DNA of 19,461 nucleotides from CALKXV01 sp964632495 (GTDB lineage Bacteria > Pseudomonadota > Alphaproteobacteria > Rhodobacterales > Rhodobacteraceae): positions 1-19,461 of the forward strand of contig CAZWDS010000055.1 in assembly GCA_964632495.1 (NCBI GenBank), in the 5' to 3' direction. A program made the position numbers and the translations under genes. Position 1 is the stretch's first letter; every line of letters begins with the position of its first letter. Under the pieces are notes generated by a model. That model was not told the DNA's origin. It searched no databases and saw nothing but the letters and a program-made list of their open reading frames with translations. This document shows, piece after piece, positions 6,361 through 14,748 of this stretch.

Positions 6361-7668
6361 ATGAAGACGGATGTTCCGCTGCCAGACCGCCTGTCAGACC
6401 GGATCGACGCCCTGCGCGACGATCTGATTGCTCTGACCCAGGATCTTGTGCGGATTCCCACGCTCAATCCACCGGGCGACAACTACCTTGAGATTTGCCA
6501 ATACCTGGCTCATCGCTTGAAAAAGCACGGGTTCGACACCGAGTTCATCCGCGCCACCGGCACCCCCGGCGACAGCGAACGTTACCCGCGCTGGAACTTG
6601 ATCGCGCGGCGTGAAGGTCGCGACAAAGGCCAATGCGTGCACTTCAACTCTCACACGGATGTTGTTGAAATCGGACAAGGATGGACGATGGACCCGTTCG
6701 GGGGCGAGGTGAAGGACGGCAAAATCTATGGCCGTGGCTCTTGCGACATGAAAGGCGGCTTGGCCGCTTCGATCATCGCCGCCGAAGCTTTTATCGAGGT
6801 CTGCCCCGACTTTGCGGGGTCCATCGAAATCTCGGCCACCACAGACGAGGAAACCGGCGGCTATGGTGGTGTCGCCTATCTGGCCGAGCAGGGCCACTAT
6901 GCCCATGTCGATCACGTCATCATCCCCGAACCTTTGCAAAAAGACCGCATCTGCCTTGGTCATCGCGGTGTCTGGTGGGGCGAGATCGAGACACATGGCG
7001 AGATTGCCCATGGCTCGATGCCTTTCCTTGGCGATTGCGCCGTGCGCCACATGGGGGCCGTGGTGCGCGAGATGGAAGACAAGCTTTATCCCGCATTGGC
7101 CCAGAAACACACAGCCATGCCTGTTGTGCCCGAAGGGGCCAAGCAGTCTACGATGAACATCAATTCTCTCCACGGCGGTCAGGCCGAACCGGAACCGGAC
7201 TTCACCGGCCTGCCCTCGGCCTGCGTGCCTGATAGTGCCCGGATGATCGTGGACCGGCGCTATCTGATGGAAGAAAGTCGTGATGAAGTGGTGGGCGAGA
7301 TCGAAGCGATTTTGGAAAACCTTGCCGAAACCCGCCCCAACTTCCGCTACGATATGAAAGAACTCTGGAGCGTGTCGCCCACTATGACGGACGAAGACGC
7401 GCCCGTGGTGACGACGGTGTCAAAGGCGATCAAGCAGGTTTTGGGCAAAGACCCCGAATTCGTTGTTTCCCCCGGCACTTATGATCAAAAACACATCGAC
7501 CGCATTGGCAAGCTGAAGAACTGCATTGCCTATGGTCCGGGCCTTCTGGAACTGGCCCACAAGCCCGACGAATACGTCGGCATCGACGATATGATCCACT
7601 CGGCCAAGGTGATGGGGCTTGTCCTGATCGACCTTCTGGCCCCCGAACAAGCGGAGACCCCCGCGTGA
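6361..7668 (+). CDS. M20 family metallo-amidohydrolase (ArgE/DapE type)
   Basis: Cytosolic zinc hydrolase of 435 residues, in the acetylornithine deacetylase / succinyl-diaminopimelate desuccinylase family. Metal and catalytic residues are visible in order: H98 (NSHTDVV), D129 (SCDMKGG), catalytic E163 and ligand E164 (TDEETGG), E190 (IIPEP) and a C-terminal His in LLELAHKPDE. The dimerisation-domain His appears in IAHGSMP. The family cleaves amide bonds of N-acyl amino acids or small peptides. Here it heads an operon with a peptide-type ABC importer and uronate dehydrogenase, so the imported solute probably carries an amide bond; the substrate is unknown. The frame is open upstream to a TTG at 6235. 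I chose the first in-frame ATG (6361), where family-like sequence begins, though its ribosome site is weak. Confidence 0.85.
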   Translation: MKTDVPLPDRLSDRIDALRDDLIALTQDLVRIPTLNPPGDNYLEICQYLAHRLKKHGFDTEFIRATGTPGDSERYPRWNLIARREGRDKGQCVHFNSHTDVVEIGQGWTMDPFGGEVKDGKIYGRGSCDMKGGLAASIIAAEAFIEVCPDFAGSIEISATTDEETGGYGGVAYLAEQGHYAHVDHVIIPEPLQKDRICLGHRGVWWGEIETHGEIAHGSMPFLGDCAVRHMGAVVREMEDKLYPALAQKHTAMPVVPEGAKQSTMNINSLHGGQAEPEPDFTGLPSACVPDSARMIVDRRYLMEESRDEVVGEIEAILENLAETRPNFRYDMKELWSVSPTMTDEDAPVVTTVSKAIKQVLGKDPEFVVSPGTYDQKHIDRIGKLKNCIAYGPGLLELAHKPDEYVGIDDMIHSAKVMGLVLIDLLAPEQAETPA

Positions 7669-7688
7669 AATTTCATGGGAGACGACAA

Positions 7689-9158
7689 ATGAAAAAGACC
7701 CTCACCCTTACTACGGCTTTGGCCCTTGTCGCCACGGGCGCACTTGCCAAAACCGACGTCACCATCGGCGTCCAACTGGAACCGCCGCATCTTGATCCAA
7801 CCTCTGCCGCCGCAGGTGCCATCGACAGCGTGGTCTATTCCAACGTCTTCGAAGGCCTGACCCGCTTTGGCCCCGATGGTTCCGTGAACCCCGGATTGGC
7901 GGAAAGTTGGGAGATTTCCGAGGACGGCAAAACCTATACCTTCAATCTGCGCACGGGCGTCAAATTCCACGACGGCACGGATTTTGAGGCGACTGATGTT
8001 GTCTTCTCGCTGGATCGCGCACGGGCCGAAGACTCGACGAATGCGCAAAAGGCGCTGTTCGAAGGCATCGAAAGCGTCGAGGCTGTGGATGCCACCACCG
8101 TCAAGGTCACGCTAAAGAACCCGCAAGGCAACTTCCTGTTCGACATGGCTTGGGGCGACGCGGTGATCGTGGCCCCCGAAAGCATCGAGAACATCAAGAC
8201 CAACCCGGTCGGCACGGGTGCCTTCACCTTCACCGACTGGAAGCAGGGCGACAGCATCACCATCACCAAGAACCCCGATTACTGGGGCACGCCTGCGATG
8301 CTGGAAGAAGCGACGTTCAAGTTCATCTCGGAACCCACCGCCGCGTTTGGCGCGATGATGGCCGGTGATGTGGACGCGTTCTACAGCTATCCCGCCCCGG
8401 AAAACCTTGCGCAGTTCGAAGCTGATCCGCGTTTTAAGGTTCTGTCGGGCAACACCGAAGGCGAAACGATTTTGGCCATCAACAACAAGATGGAACCCTT
8501 CAACGACGTCCGCGTCCGCAAAGCCGTATCGCTGGCCATCGACCGACAAGCCATCATCGACGGCGCGATGTTCGGCTATGGCACGCCCATCGGCAGCCAC
8601 TTTGCGCCGCACAACCCGGACTACGTCGATCTGACCGCCAATTCCGCTTACGACCCCGAAGCCGCGAAAGCGCTTCTGGCCGAGGCGGGCTATCCGGACG
8701 GGTTCGAAACCACACTGAAACTGCCGCCCCCATCTTACGCGCGGCGCGGTGGCGAGATCATCGCGGCGCAGCTGCGCGAGATCGGGATTGAAACGGAAAT
8801 CAGCAATCTGGAATGGGCGCAATGGCTGGAACAGGCCTTCCGCGGTTATGACTTTGGCCTGACCATCGTCAGCCACACCGAGCCGATGGACATCGGAATC
8901 TATGCGCGGCCCGAGTATTACTTTCAATATGACAACGCTGATTTCCAAAGCCTTATCAGCGAGTTGGGCGTCGAAAATGACCCGGCCAAGCGCAGCGATA
9001 TTCTGCAACAGGCGCAAACCATCATTTCGGAAGATTACGTCAACGGCTTCCTGTTCCAACTGGCCCTGACCAGCGTGGTCGATGCCAAGTTGAACGGCAT
9101 TTGGGAAAACGCGCCCACCCAAGCCATCGACCTCACCGCCGTCAGCTGGTCGGAGTAA
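7689..9158 (+). CDS. Dpp/Opp-type ABC transporter substrate-binding protein (SBP_bac_5)
   Basis: Periplasmic receptor of 489 residues in the DppA/OppA cluster. The signal peptide is MKKTLTLTTALALVATGALA, with cleavage after residue 20 (ALA|KTD). Family hallmarks follow: the VFEGLTRF segment, PGLAESWEIS, DGKTYTFNLRTGVKFHDG, VGTGAFTFTDW and the VRKAVSLAIDR region. Receptors of this family bind peptides but also opines, nickel complexes and oligosaccharides, so ligand cannot be read from sequence. The ATG at 7689 has a good ribosome site (GGGAG, seven bases upstream). A GTG at 7665 overlaps the previous stop in frame, but would place eight residues before the signal peptide. It follows the M20 gene by 20 bp in the same operon. 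Confidence 0.92.
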   Translation: MKKTLTLTTALALVATGALAKTDVTIGVQLEPPHLDPTSAAAGAIDSVVYSNVFEGLTRFGPDGSVNPGLAESWEISEDGKTYTFNLRTGVKFHDGTDFEATDVVFSLDRARAEDSTNAQKALFEGIESVEAVDATTVKVTLKNPQGNFLFDMAWGDAVIVAPESIENIKTNPVGTGAFTFTDWKQGDSITITKNPDYWGTPAMLEEATFKFISEPTAAFGAMMAGDVDAFYSYPAPENLAQFEADPRFKVLSGNTEGETILAINNKMEPFNDVRVRKAVSLAIDRQAIIDGAMFGYGTPIGSHFAPHNPDYVDLTANSAYDPEAAKALLAEAGYPDGFETTLKLPPPSYARRGGEIIAAQLREIGIETEISNLEWAQWLEQAFRGYDFGLTIVSHTEPMDIGIYARPEYYFQYDNADFQSLISELGVENDPAKRSDILQQAQTIISEDYVNGFLFQLALTSVVDAKLNGIWENAPTQAIDLTAVSWSE

Positions 9159-9171
9159 CACTTAGGCCCCG

Positions 9172-10119
9172 ATGCTGCGGTATGCGCTCAAACGGCTAGG
9201 CTCGCTTCTGATCTCGTTGATCGTGGCGAGCCTGGTTATTTTCGCCTGCATCGAAGTGGTGCCGGGCGATCCGGCGTCGTTCATGTTGGGCATCAACGCG
9301 CAGCCCGACACCGTAGCAGCCTTGCGCGAAGAACTGGGCCTGAACGCGGCCTTGCACGAACGCTATTTTTCATGGGTTGGCGGGCTACTGACCGGAGACC
9401 TTGGCACCTCTTACACCTATCGTTCGCCCGTGTCGGAAATCGTGGCCGAACGGCTGGTGATCTCCCTCCCCCTCGCGCTCTACGCCCTGTCCCTCACCGT
9501 CCTTATCGCCTTCCCCGTCGGCATTCTGGCCGCCACAAAACGCGGCTCCCTCACCGATGTCACCGTCATGGGTGCCACGCAACTGGGCGTCGCCATCCCG
9601 AACTTCTGGTTCGCGTTGCTGATGGTGCTGGTCTTTGCCATCAACCTTCGCTGGTTCTCGGCAGGCGGGTTCCCCGGCTGGGACGCAGGCCTTTACCCCG
9701 CCATGAAAGCCCTCACCCTGCCCGCCGTCGCCCTCGCCCTGCCCCAAGCCTCGATCCTTGCGCGCGTCATGCGCTCGTCCCTTTTGGATACCCTGAACGA
9801 AGACTACATCCGCACCGCCCGCGCCAAGGGCCTCACCACGCGCCAAACCCTTTGGCGGCACGCCCTGCGCAATGCACTGATCCCCGTCCTCACAATCATC
9901 GGCCTGCAATTCAGCTTCCTCATGGCAGGCGCGATCATCATCGAAAACGTCTTCTTCCTGCCGGGCCTCGGACGCCTTGTCTTCCAAGCCATTTCACAAC
10001 GCGACCTGATCGTGGTGGAAAGCGTCGTGATGCTGTTGGTCTTCGCGGTGATCCTAGTCAACTTCCTTGTCGATCTGGCCTATGCTTGGGTCGATCCACG
10101 ATTGCGGGCACGCGCATGA
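9172..10119 (+). CDS. Dpp/Opp-type ABC transporter permease, DppB-like
   Basis: Inner-membrane permease of 315 residues with an N-terminal anchor helix (LLISLIVASLVIFACIE) and further membrane segments, as in DppB/OppB. The segment VVPGDPASFMLG after the first helix is typical of B-type subunits. The cytoplasmic coupling motif is DYIRTARAKGLTTRQTLWRH, with the conserved alanine and glycine, which contacts the ATPase. It starts 13 bp after the receptor gene and its stop overlaps the next start (ATGA). It should pair with the product of the following gene to form the translocation channel. Confidence 0.93.
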   Translation: MLRYALKRLGSLLISLIVASLVIFACIEVVPGDPASFMLGINAQPDTVAALREELGLNAALHERYFSWVGGLLTGDLGTSYTYRSPVSEIVAERLVISLPLALYALSLTVLIAFPVGILAATKRGSLTDVTVMGATQLGVAIPNFWFALLMVLVFAINLRWFSAGGFPGWDAGLYPAMKALTLPAVALALPQASILARVMRSSLLDTLNEDYIRTARAKGLTTRQTLWRHALRNALIPVLTIIGLQFSFLMAGAIIIENVFFLPGLGRLVFQAISQRDLIVVESVVMLLVFAVILVNFLVDLAYAWVDPRLRARA

Positions 10120-10964
10120 CCGAAGCCGGGTTCCTCTCCGCCGCGCTCAGATCGCGCAACCTGGTGCTGGGTCTCGCGTTGACGGCGGTATTCGCCATCG
10201 CAGCGCTTGTGTCGTTCATCTGGACGCCCTTCGACGTCACCCAGTTAAAGATCGCCGACAAACTGCAAACGCCATCCGCCACGCACCTCTTCGGCACCGA
10301 TCACTTTGGTCGCGACATCCTGTCGATGATCATGGTTGGCGCACAAACATCCATCGCGGTGGCCTTCGTGGCGGTCGGCATTGGAATGGGCTTGGGCGTG
10401 CCCTTGGGCCTTGCCGCCGCCGCCAATCGCGGCAGCCTTTTGGACGAAGTCATCATGCGCGGCAACGACTTGGTCTTCGCTTTCCCGTCCCTTCTGATCG
10501 CCATTCTGATCACCGCGGTCTTCGGCCCCTCGGCCCTGAACGCCATCATCGCCATCGGCATCTTCAACATCCCCGTCTTCGCCCGCCTGACACGCGGCGC
10601 GGCCCTAAGCCTTTGGACCCGCGATTATATCCTGTCGGCGCGCGTGTCCGGCAAAGGGGCCACACGCATTTCCATCGAACACATCCTGCCCAACATCACC
10701 AACCTGCTGATCGTCCAAGGCACCATCCAATTCTCGCTTGGTATCCTTGCCGAAGCCGCCCTGTCTTACGTCGGCCTTGGCGTCCAACCCCCAACCCCAA
10801 GCTGGGGCCGGATGCTGGCCGACAGCCAGACACTCATCTCACTTGCCCCGCATATGGCGCTGTTCCCGGGCTTTGCGATCATCCTGACCGTCCTTGGCCT
10901 GAACCTTGCCGGGGACGGGTTGCGCGACCTTCTGGACCCCCGCATCCGAAGGACAGGCAGATGA
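10116..10964 (+). CDS. Dpp/Opp-type ABC transporter permease, DppC-like
   Basis: Second channel subunit, 282 residues. It shows the C-type N-terminus: one helix, then a short periplasmic stretch ending in HLFGTDHFGRDILSMIMVGA, a hallmark of DppC/OppC. The EAA-type coupling loop is DYILSARVSGKGATRISIEH, followed by LPN. The end LNLAGDGLRDLLDPR is also family-typical. The ATG at 10116 lies in an ATGA overlap with the preceding permease, and its stop overlaps the ATPase start in the same way. The reading frame is open far upstream of 10116, but that part is antisense-like noise over the dppB-type gene. Confidence 0.93.
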   Translation: MTEAGFLSAALRSRNLVLGLALTAVFAIAALVSFIWTPFDVTQLKIADKLQTPSATHLFGTDHFGRDILSMIMVGAQTSIAVAFVAVGIGMGLGVPLGLAAAANRGSLLDEVIMRGNDLVFAFPSLLIAILITAVFGPSALNAIIAIGIFNIPVFARLTRGAALSLWTRDYILSARVSGKGATRISIEHILPNITNLLIVQGTIQFSLGILAEAALSYVGLGVQPPTPSWGRMLADSQTLISLAPHMALFPGFAIILTVLGLNLAGDGLRDLLDPRIRRTGR

Positions 10965-12517
10965 GCCTGTTGTCCATCCGCAACCTCAACCTCGCGATCC
11001 ACGGCACCCCGATCCTGAAGGACGTGTCGCTGGACATCGCGCCCGGCGAAATCCTTGGCGTGATCGGCGAAAGCGGGTCGGGCAAATCCCTGACCGCCTT
11101 TTCCATCATGCAGCTTTTGCCGCAAGGATCGGACTGCTCTGGGCAAATCCTGCTGACGGGCCGCGATGTGCTAACCGCTTCGGAACCCGAACTGTGCCAG
11201 ATGCGTGGCTCGGACCTTGGCATGGTGTTTCAGGAACCCATGACAGCCCTGAACCCGGTGCAAACCATCGGCGCACAGGTGGCCGAAACCATCCGCGTCC
11301 ACGAAAACACCTCTAAGGCAGAAGCCATGACACGGGCCGCCGAAACGCTGGAACGCTGCGAATTGCCGAACGACAAGTTCCCGCTCTCCCGCTACCCCCA
11401 CGAATTATCCGGCGGTCAAAGACAGCGCGTCGTCATCGCCATGGCCATCGCGCTGCAACCGAAACTCTTGATCGCGGACGAACCCACCACGGCGCTGGAC
11501 GTCACCACCCAAGCCGAAATCCTGACCCTTCTGAAGCGCCTGACCGCAGAAGACGATATGGGGCTGATGCTGATCAGCCATGACTTGGCCGTGGTCACGG
11601 GGCTGGCCGACCGCATCGCGATCATGCGCCAAGGCGAAGTCGTTGAAACCGGCGACGCCGCCACGCTGCACCAGACCATGACCCATCCTTACACCCGCGC
11701 CCTGTTCGAAGCCTCGGGCCACCAACCGGACCGGTCCGAAACGCAAATCGACGCGCCTTTACTCAGCGTTCAAAACGTCTCCCGCGATTACCTTCTGCCA
11801 AAGAAATCCCTGTTCGGTGCGCACCCCACCTTTCGCGCCGTCGATAACGTCAGCTTCGATATCCGGCGCGGAGAATGTCTGGGGCTGGTGGGAGAAAGCG
11901 GTTGCGGCAAGTCCACCCTGACCCGCGCCATTCTGGGGCTGGACCCGATCCAAGAGGGCATGATCACGCTGGAAGGCCGCGATGTCTTCACCGACCCGGA
12001 CGCGCGACGCAAAATGCAGGTGGTGTTCCAAGACCCCTTCGGCAGCTTCAACCCGCGTCACAAAGTTGCCCGTCTGGTGGCCGAACCCTTCCACCGTCTG
12101 GACCGTGCCGCGCGTGAGGCTGAAATCGACGACGCCCTCACCGAAGTGGGCCTAAACCCGACCGACAAGCACAAATACATCCACGAATTTTCCGGCGGCC
12201 AACGGCAACGCATCGCCATCGCCCGCGCCCTGATCATCCGACCCGAACTCATCGTGCTGGACGAAGCGGTCTCGGCGCTGGATGTCTCGATCCGCGCGCA
12301 AATCCTTGACCTGCTGGTCGCCCTGTCCGTCAGCCATGGGTTGACGTATCTGTTCATAACCCATGATCTGACCGTGGTCCGCTCGATCGCCGACCGCATT
12401 CTGGTCATGCAGTCCGGAAAGATCGTGGAACAAGGCGACACGGATGCTCTTTTCACCGCGCCCCAAGCCCCCTACACCCGCCGTCTCTTAGATGCAGCCC
12501 CAAAACTGCCTGCCTGA
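10961..12517 (+). CDS. Fused double ATPase of a Dpp/Opp-type ABC importer (DppD-DppF fusion)
   Basis: A 518-residue protein with two complete ABC cassettes, in place of the separate DppD and DppF subunits. The first half carries Walker A GESGSGKS, signature LSGGQRQR and Walker B LLIADEP. The second half has GESGCGKS, FSGGQRQR and LIVLDEA, so the usual proline after DE is alanine; the catalytic glutamate is kept. Peptide-type extensions with HPYTRALFEA and APYTRRLLDA follow each cassette, the regions that carry the oligopeptide/dipeptide C-terminal element. Both sites look competent. The ATG at 10961 overlaps the permease stop (ATGA); the frame is open far upstream but not as a real gene. Fused ATPases of this kind are known in other bacteria. 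Confidence 0.93.
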   Translation: MSLLSIRNLNLAIHGTPILKDVSLDIAPGEILGVIGESGSGKSLTAFSIMQLLPQGSDCSGQILLTGRDVLTASEPELCQMRGSDLGMVFQEPMTALNPVQTIGAQVAETIRVHENTSKAEAMTRAAETLERCELPNDKFPLSRYPHELSGGQRQRVVIAMAIALQPKLLIADEPTTALDVTTQAEILTLLKRLTAEDDMGLMLISHDLAVVTGLADRIAIMRQGEVVETGDAATLHQTMTHPYTRALFEASGHQPDRSETQIDAPLLSVQNVSRDYLLPKKSLFGAHPTFRAVDNVSFDIRRGECLGLVGESGCGKSTLTRAILGLDPIQEGMITLEGRDVFTDPDARRKMQVVFQDPFGSFNPRHKVARLVAEPFHRLDRAAREAEIDDALTEVGLNPTDKHKYIHEFSGGQRQRIAIARALIIRPELIVLDEAVSALDVSIRAQILDLLVALSVSHGLTYLFITHDLTVVRSIADRILVMQSGKIVEQGDTDALFTAPQAPYTRRLLDAAPKLPA

Positions 12518-12529
12518 TCGAAGGACCAT

Positions 12530-13987
12530 ATGCCGATGACCTCTCCGCTTCTGCCCCGCTCGGACCTCTGCTTTATCAACGGCGATTGGCGTGCCCCGGA
12601 CGCGGGGCAAGCCCTGACAACGATCAACCCGTCCACGGGCGACACCCTGTGTGAGATCGCGCGCGGCGGCGCACCAGATATCGACAGCGCGGTTGACGCC
12701 GCCCGAACGGCCCTCAACGCAGATTGGGGCCGCGCCACTGCAGCCGAACGCGGCCGGGTTTTGCATCGCATCGGCGAACTGGTTCTGGAAAACGTTGATG
12801 CCTTGGCTCAGATGGAAGCCGAAGACGTCGGCAAACCCCTGACCCAAGCCCGCGCTGATGCCGTCGCCCTGGCCCGTTACATGGAATTCTACGGTGGGGC
12901 CGCTGACAAACTGATGGGCGAAACCATCCCCTATTTGGACGGCTATACCGTCTACACGTTGCGCGAGCCTCATGGGGTGACCGGGCATATCATCCCGTGG
13001 AATTACCCGATGCAGATCATAGGACGATCAGTCGGGGCGGCTTTGGCCACGGGCAATGCCTGCGTGTTGAAACCGGCGGAAGAAGCCTGCCTGACCGCGC
13101 TGGCTTTCGCTGAACTGGCCGCGCAAGCCGGACTGCCGCCAGGCACATTGAACGTGGTGCCGGGCTTGGGCGAAGAGGCCGGTGCCGCTTTGGCCGGGCA
13201 CGCTGGCATCGATCATATCTCGTTCACCGGGTCCGTGGCGGTCGGCAAGCTGATCCAAAAAGCCGCCGCTGATCATGTGGTTCCCATCACACTGGAACTG
13301 GGTGGCAAATCCCCCCAAGTGGTCTTCGCCGACACCGATCTTGACGCCGCTTTGCCGTTTCTTGTGAACGCGGGCATCCAGAACGCCGGGCAGACGTGCT
13401 CGGCCTCGTCCCGCATTCTGGTCGAGGCGTCGCGCTATGACGAAGTGGTCGCTGCCATGGCTGCACGATACAGCGCTTTGCGCACGGGCCCCGCCACCGC
13501 CGATCTGGACGTCGGCCCCTTGGTTTCAGCCACACAGAAATCCATTGTCGAGGATTTTCTGGGTAAAGCCGACGGATTAGACACCGCCGCCACCGGCCAA
13601 ATCGTCGCCGACGCACCTCTAGGCGGGGCCTATGTGGCACCAACACTCTTTGCCGGAGCCAAGCCCGATCACCCCTTGGCCCAAGACGAAATCTTCGGAC
13701 CTGTCCAAGTCGTCATCCCCTTCGCCGACGAAGACGAAGCCGTGGCCATCGCAAACGGCACCGATTATGGCTTGGTCGCCAGTTGCTGGACCCGCGACGG
13801 AGCGCGGCAAATGCGGATGGCCAAAAGCCTGCGCGCAGGGCAAGTCTTTCTGAACAACTACGGCGCAGGCGGCGGGGTCGAACTGCCCTTTGGCGGACGG
13901 GGCTTGTCGGGTCACGGGCGCGAAAAAGGGTTCGAGGCTCTGTACGGCTTTACCACGTTAAAAACCGTCGCAGCACTGCACGGGTAA
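12530..13987 (+). CDS. NAD(P)-dependent aldehyde dehydrogenase
   Basis: ALDH-superfamily enzyme of 485 residues. N158 (PWNYP), K181, general base E256 (LELGGK) and nucleophile C290 (NAGQTCSASSR) are in place, as is EIFGPV near the C-terminal part. It oxidises an aldehyde to an acid in the cytosol; overall it resembles betaine-aldehyde/gamma-aminobutyraldehyde and semialdehyde dehydrogenases. If the operon degrades aldarates, 2-ketoglutarate semialdehyde is a logical substrate, but this rests on context only. The start ATG follows AAGGA by four bases and lies 12 bp after the ATPase gene. A second ATG six bases on is also possible. Confidence 0.88.
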   Translation: MPMTSPLLPRSDLCFINGDWRAPDAGQALTTINPSTGDTLCEIARGGAPDIDSAVDAARTALNADWGRATAAERGRVLHRIGELVLENVDALAQMEAEDVGKPLTQARADAVALARYMEFYGGAADKLMGETIPYLDGYTVYTLREPHGVTGHIIPWNYPMQIIGRSVGAALATGNACVLKPAEEACLTALAFAELAAQAGLPPGTLNVVPGLGEEAGAALAGHAGIDHISFTGSVAVGKLIQKAAADHVVPITLELGGKSPQVVFADTDLDAALPFLVNAGIQNAGQTCSASSRILVEASRYDEVVAAMAARYSALRTGPATADLDVGPLVSATQKSIVEDFLGKADGLDTAATGQIVADAPLGGAYVAPTLFAGAKPDHPLAQDEIFGPVQVVIPFADEDEAVAIANGTDYGLVASCWTRDGARQMRMAKSLRAGQVFLNNYGAGGGVELPFGGRGLSGHGREKGFEALYGFTTLKTVAALHG

Positions 13988-13997
13988 GGAGAAGATC

Positions 13998-14738
13998 ATG
14001 CGACTACAGGACAAATGCGCGATTGTGACAGGCGGAGCTTCGGGATTTGGCAAGGGGATTGTTCAGAAATTCCTCGCCGAAGGTGCGCATGTGATGATTG
14101 CCGACCGGAATGGTGAAGCGGCCCATGCCGTCAGCGGCGAAATTGGCGGAATCGCTGTGGAAACCGACGTCTCGAAAGACGCCGATGTCGCCGCCCTGAC
14201 CAGAGCCACGCTTGATGCCTTCGGACGCATCGACATCCTGATCAACAACGCAGGCGTCACCCATCTGCCCGCCCCCTTGGACGAGGTCAGCGAAGAAGAT
14301 TTCGACCGCGTCCTGGCCGTGAACTGCAAATCCGTCTATTTGACCGCCCGCCACATCGTGCCCGTCATGAAATCCCAGGGCGCAGGCGCGATCCTGAACG
14401 TCGCCTCAACCGCAGGCGTCAGCCCCCGGCCCCGGCTGAACTGGTACAACGCCTCGAAAGGCTGGATGAACACCGCGACCAAGACGATGGCCGTCGAACT
14501 GGCGCCCGAAGGTGTCCGCGTGAACGCGTTGAACCCCGTGGCCGGTGAAACGCCCCTGCTCAAAAGTTTCATGGGCGAGGACACCCCCGAAATCCGCGCC
14601 AAGTTCCTGTCGACCATCCCATTGGGCCGCTTTTCCACGCCCGAAGACATGGGCAACGCCGCCTGTTATCTTTGCTCGGACGAAGCCAGCATGATCACGG
14701 GCGTCTGTATGGAAGTCGATGGCGGGCGCTGCATTTAA
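13998..14738 (+). CDS. SDR family oxidoreductase
   Basis: Classical short-chain dehydrogenase of 246 residues. The cofactor motif is TGGASGFG (11-18); D36 at the end of the second strand predicts preference for NAD over NADP. NNAG (83-86), N109, S137, Y150 and K154 complete the active site, and the end MEVDGGRCI is typical. The family oxidises or reduces secondary alcohols of sugars, sugar acids or acyl compounds; no specific substrate can be named. It follows the aldehyde dehydrogenase gene by 10 bp with a strong AAGGAG site, and uronate dehydrogenase follows after another 10 bp, so it probably acts in the same pathway. Confidence 0.88.
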   Translation: MRLQDKCAIVTGGASGFGKGIVQKFLAEGAHVMIADRNGEAAHAVSGEIGGIAVETDVSKDADVAALTRATLDAFGRIDILINNAGVTHLPAPLDEVSEEDFDRVLAVNCKSVYLTARHIVPVMKSQGAGAILNVASTAGVSPRPRLNWYNASKGWMNTATKTMAVELAPEGVRVNALNPVAGETPLLKSFMGEDTPEIRAKFLSTIPLGRFSTPEDMGNAACYLCSDEASMITGVCMEVDGGRCI

Positions 14739-14748
14739 AGGACGTAAC

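Noticed and set aside
8112..9161. A 349-codon open frame antisense to the ABC receptor gene
   Set aside because: It mirrors a well-supported coding region, has no ribosome site or family motif, and long antisense frames are expected in GC-rich genes.
9372..10115. Upstream open extension of the DppC-like frame through the DppB-like gene
   Set aside because: The extension is Arg/Pro/His-rich shadow sequence; recognisable DppC sequence begins at the ATG overlapping the previous stop.
10067..10960. Upstream open extension of the double-ATPase frame through the DppC-like gene
   Set aside because: Same reason: low-complexity shadow sequence; the ABC fold begins at the ATG at 10961 with an ATGA overlap.
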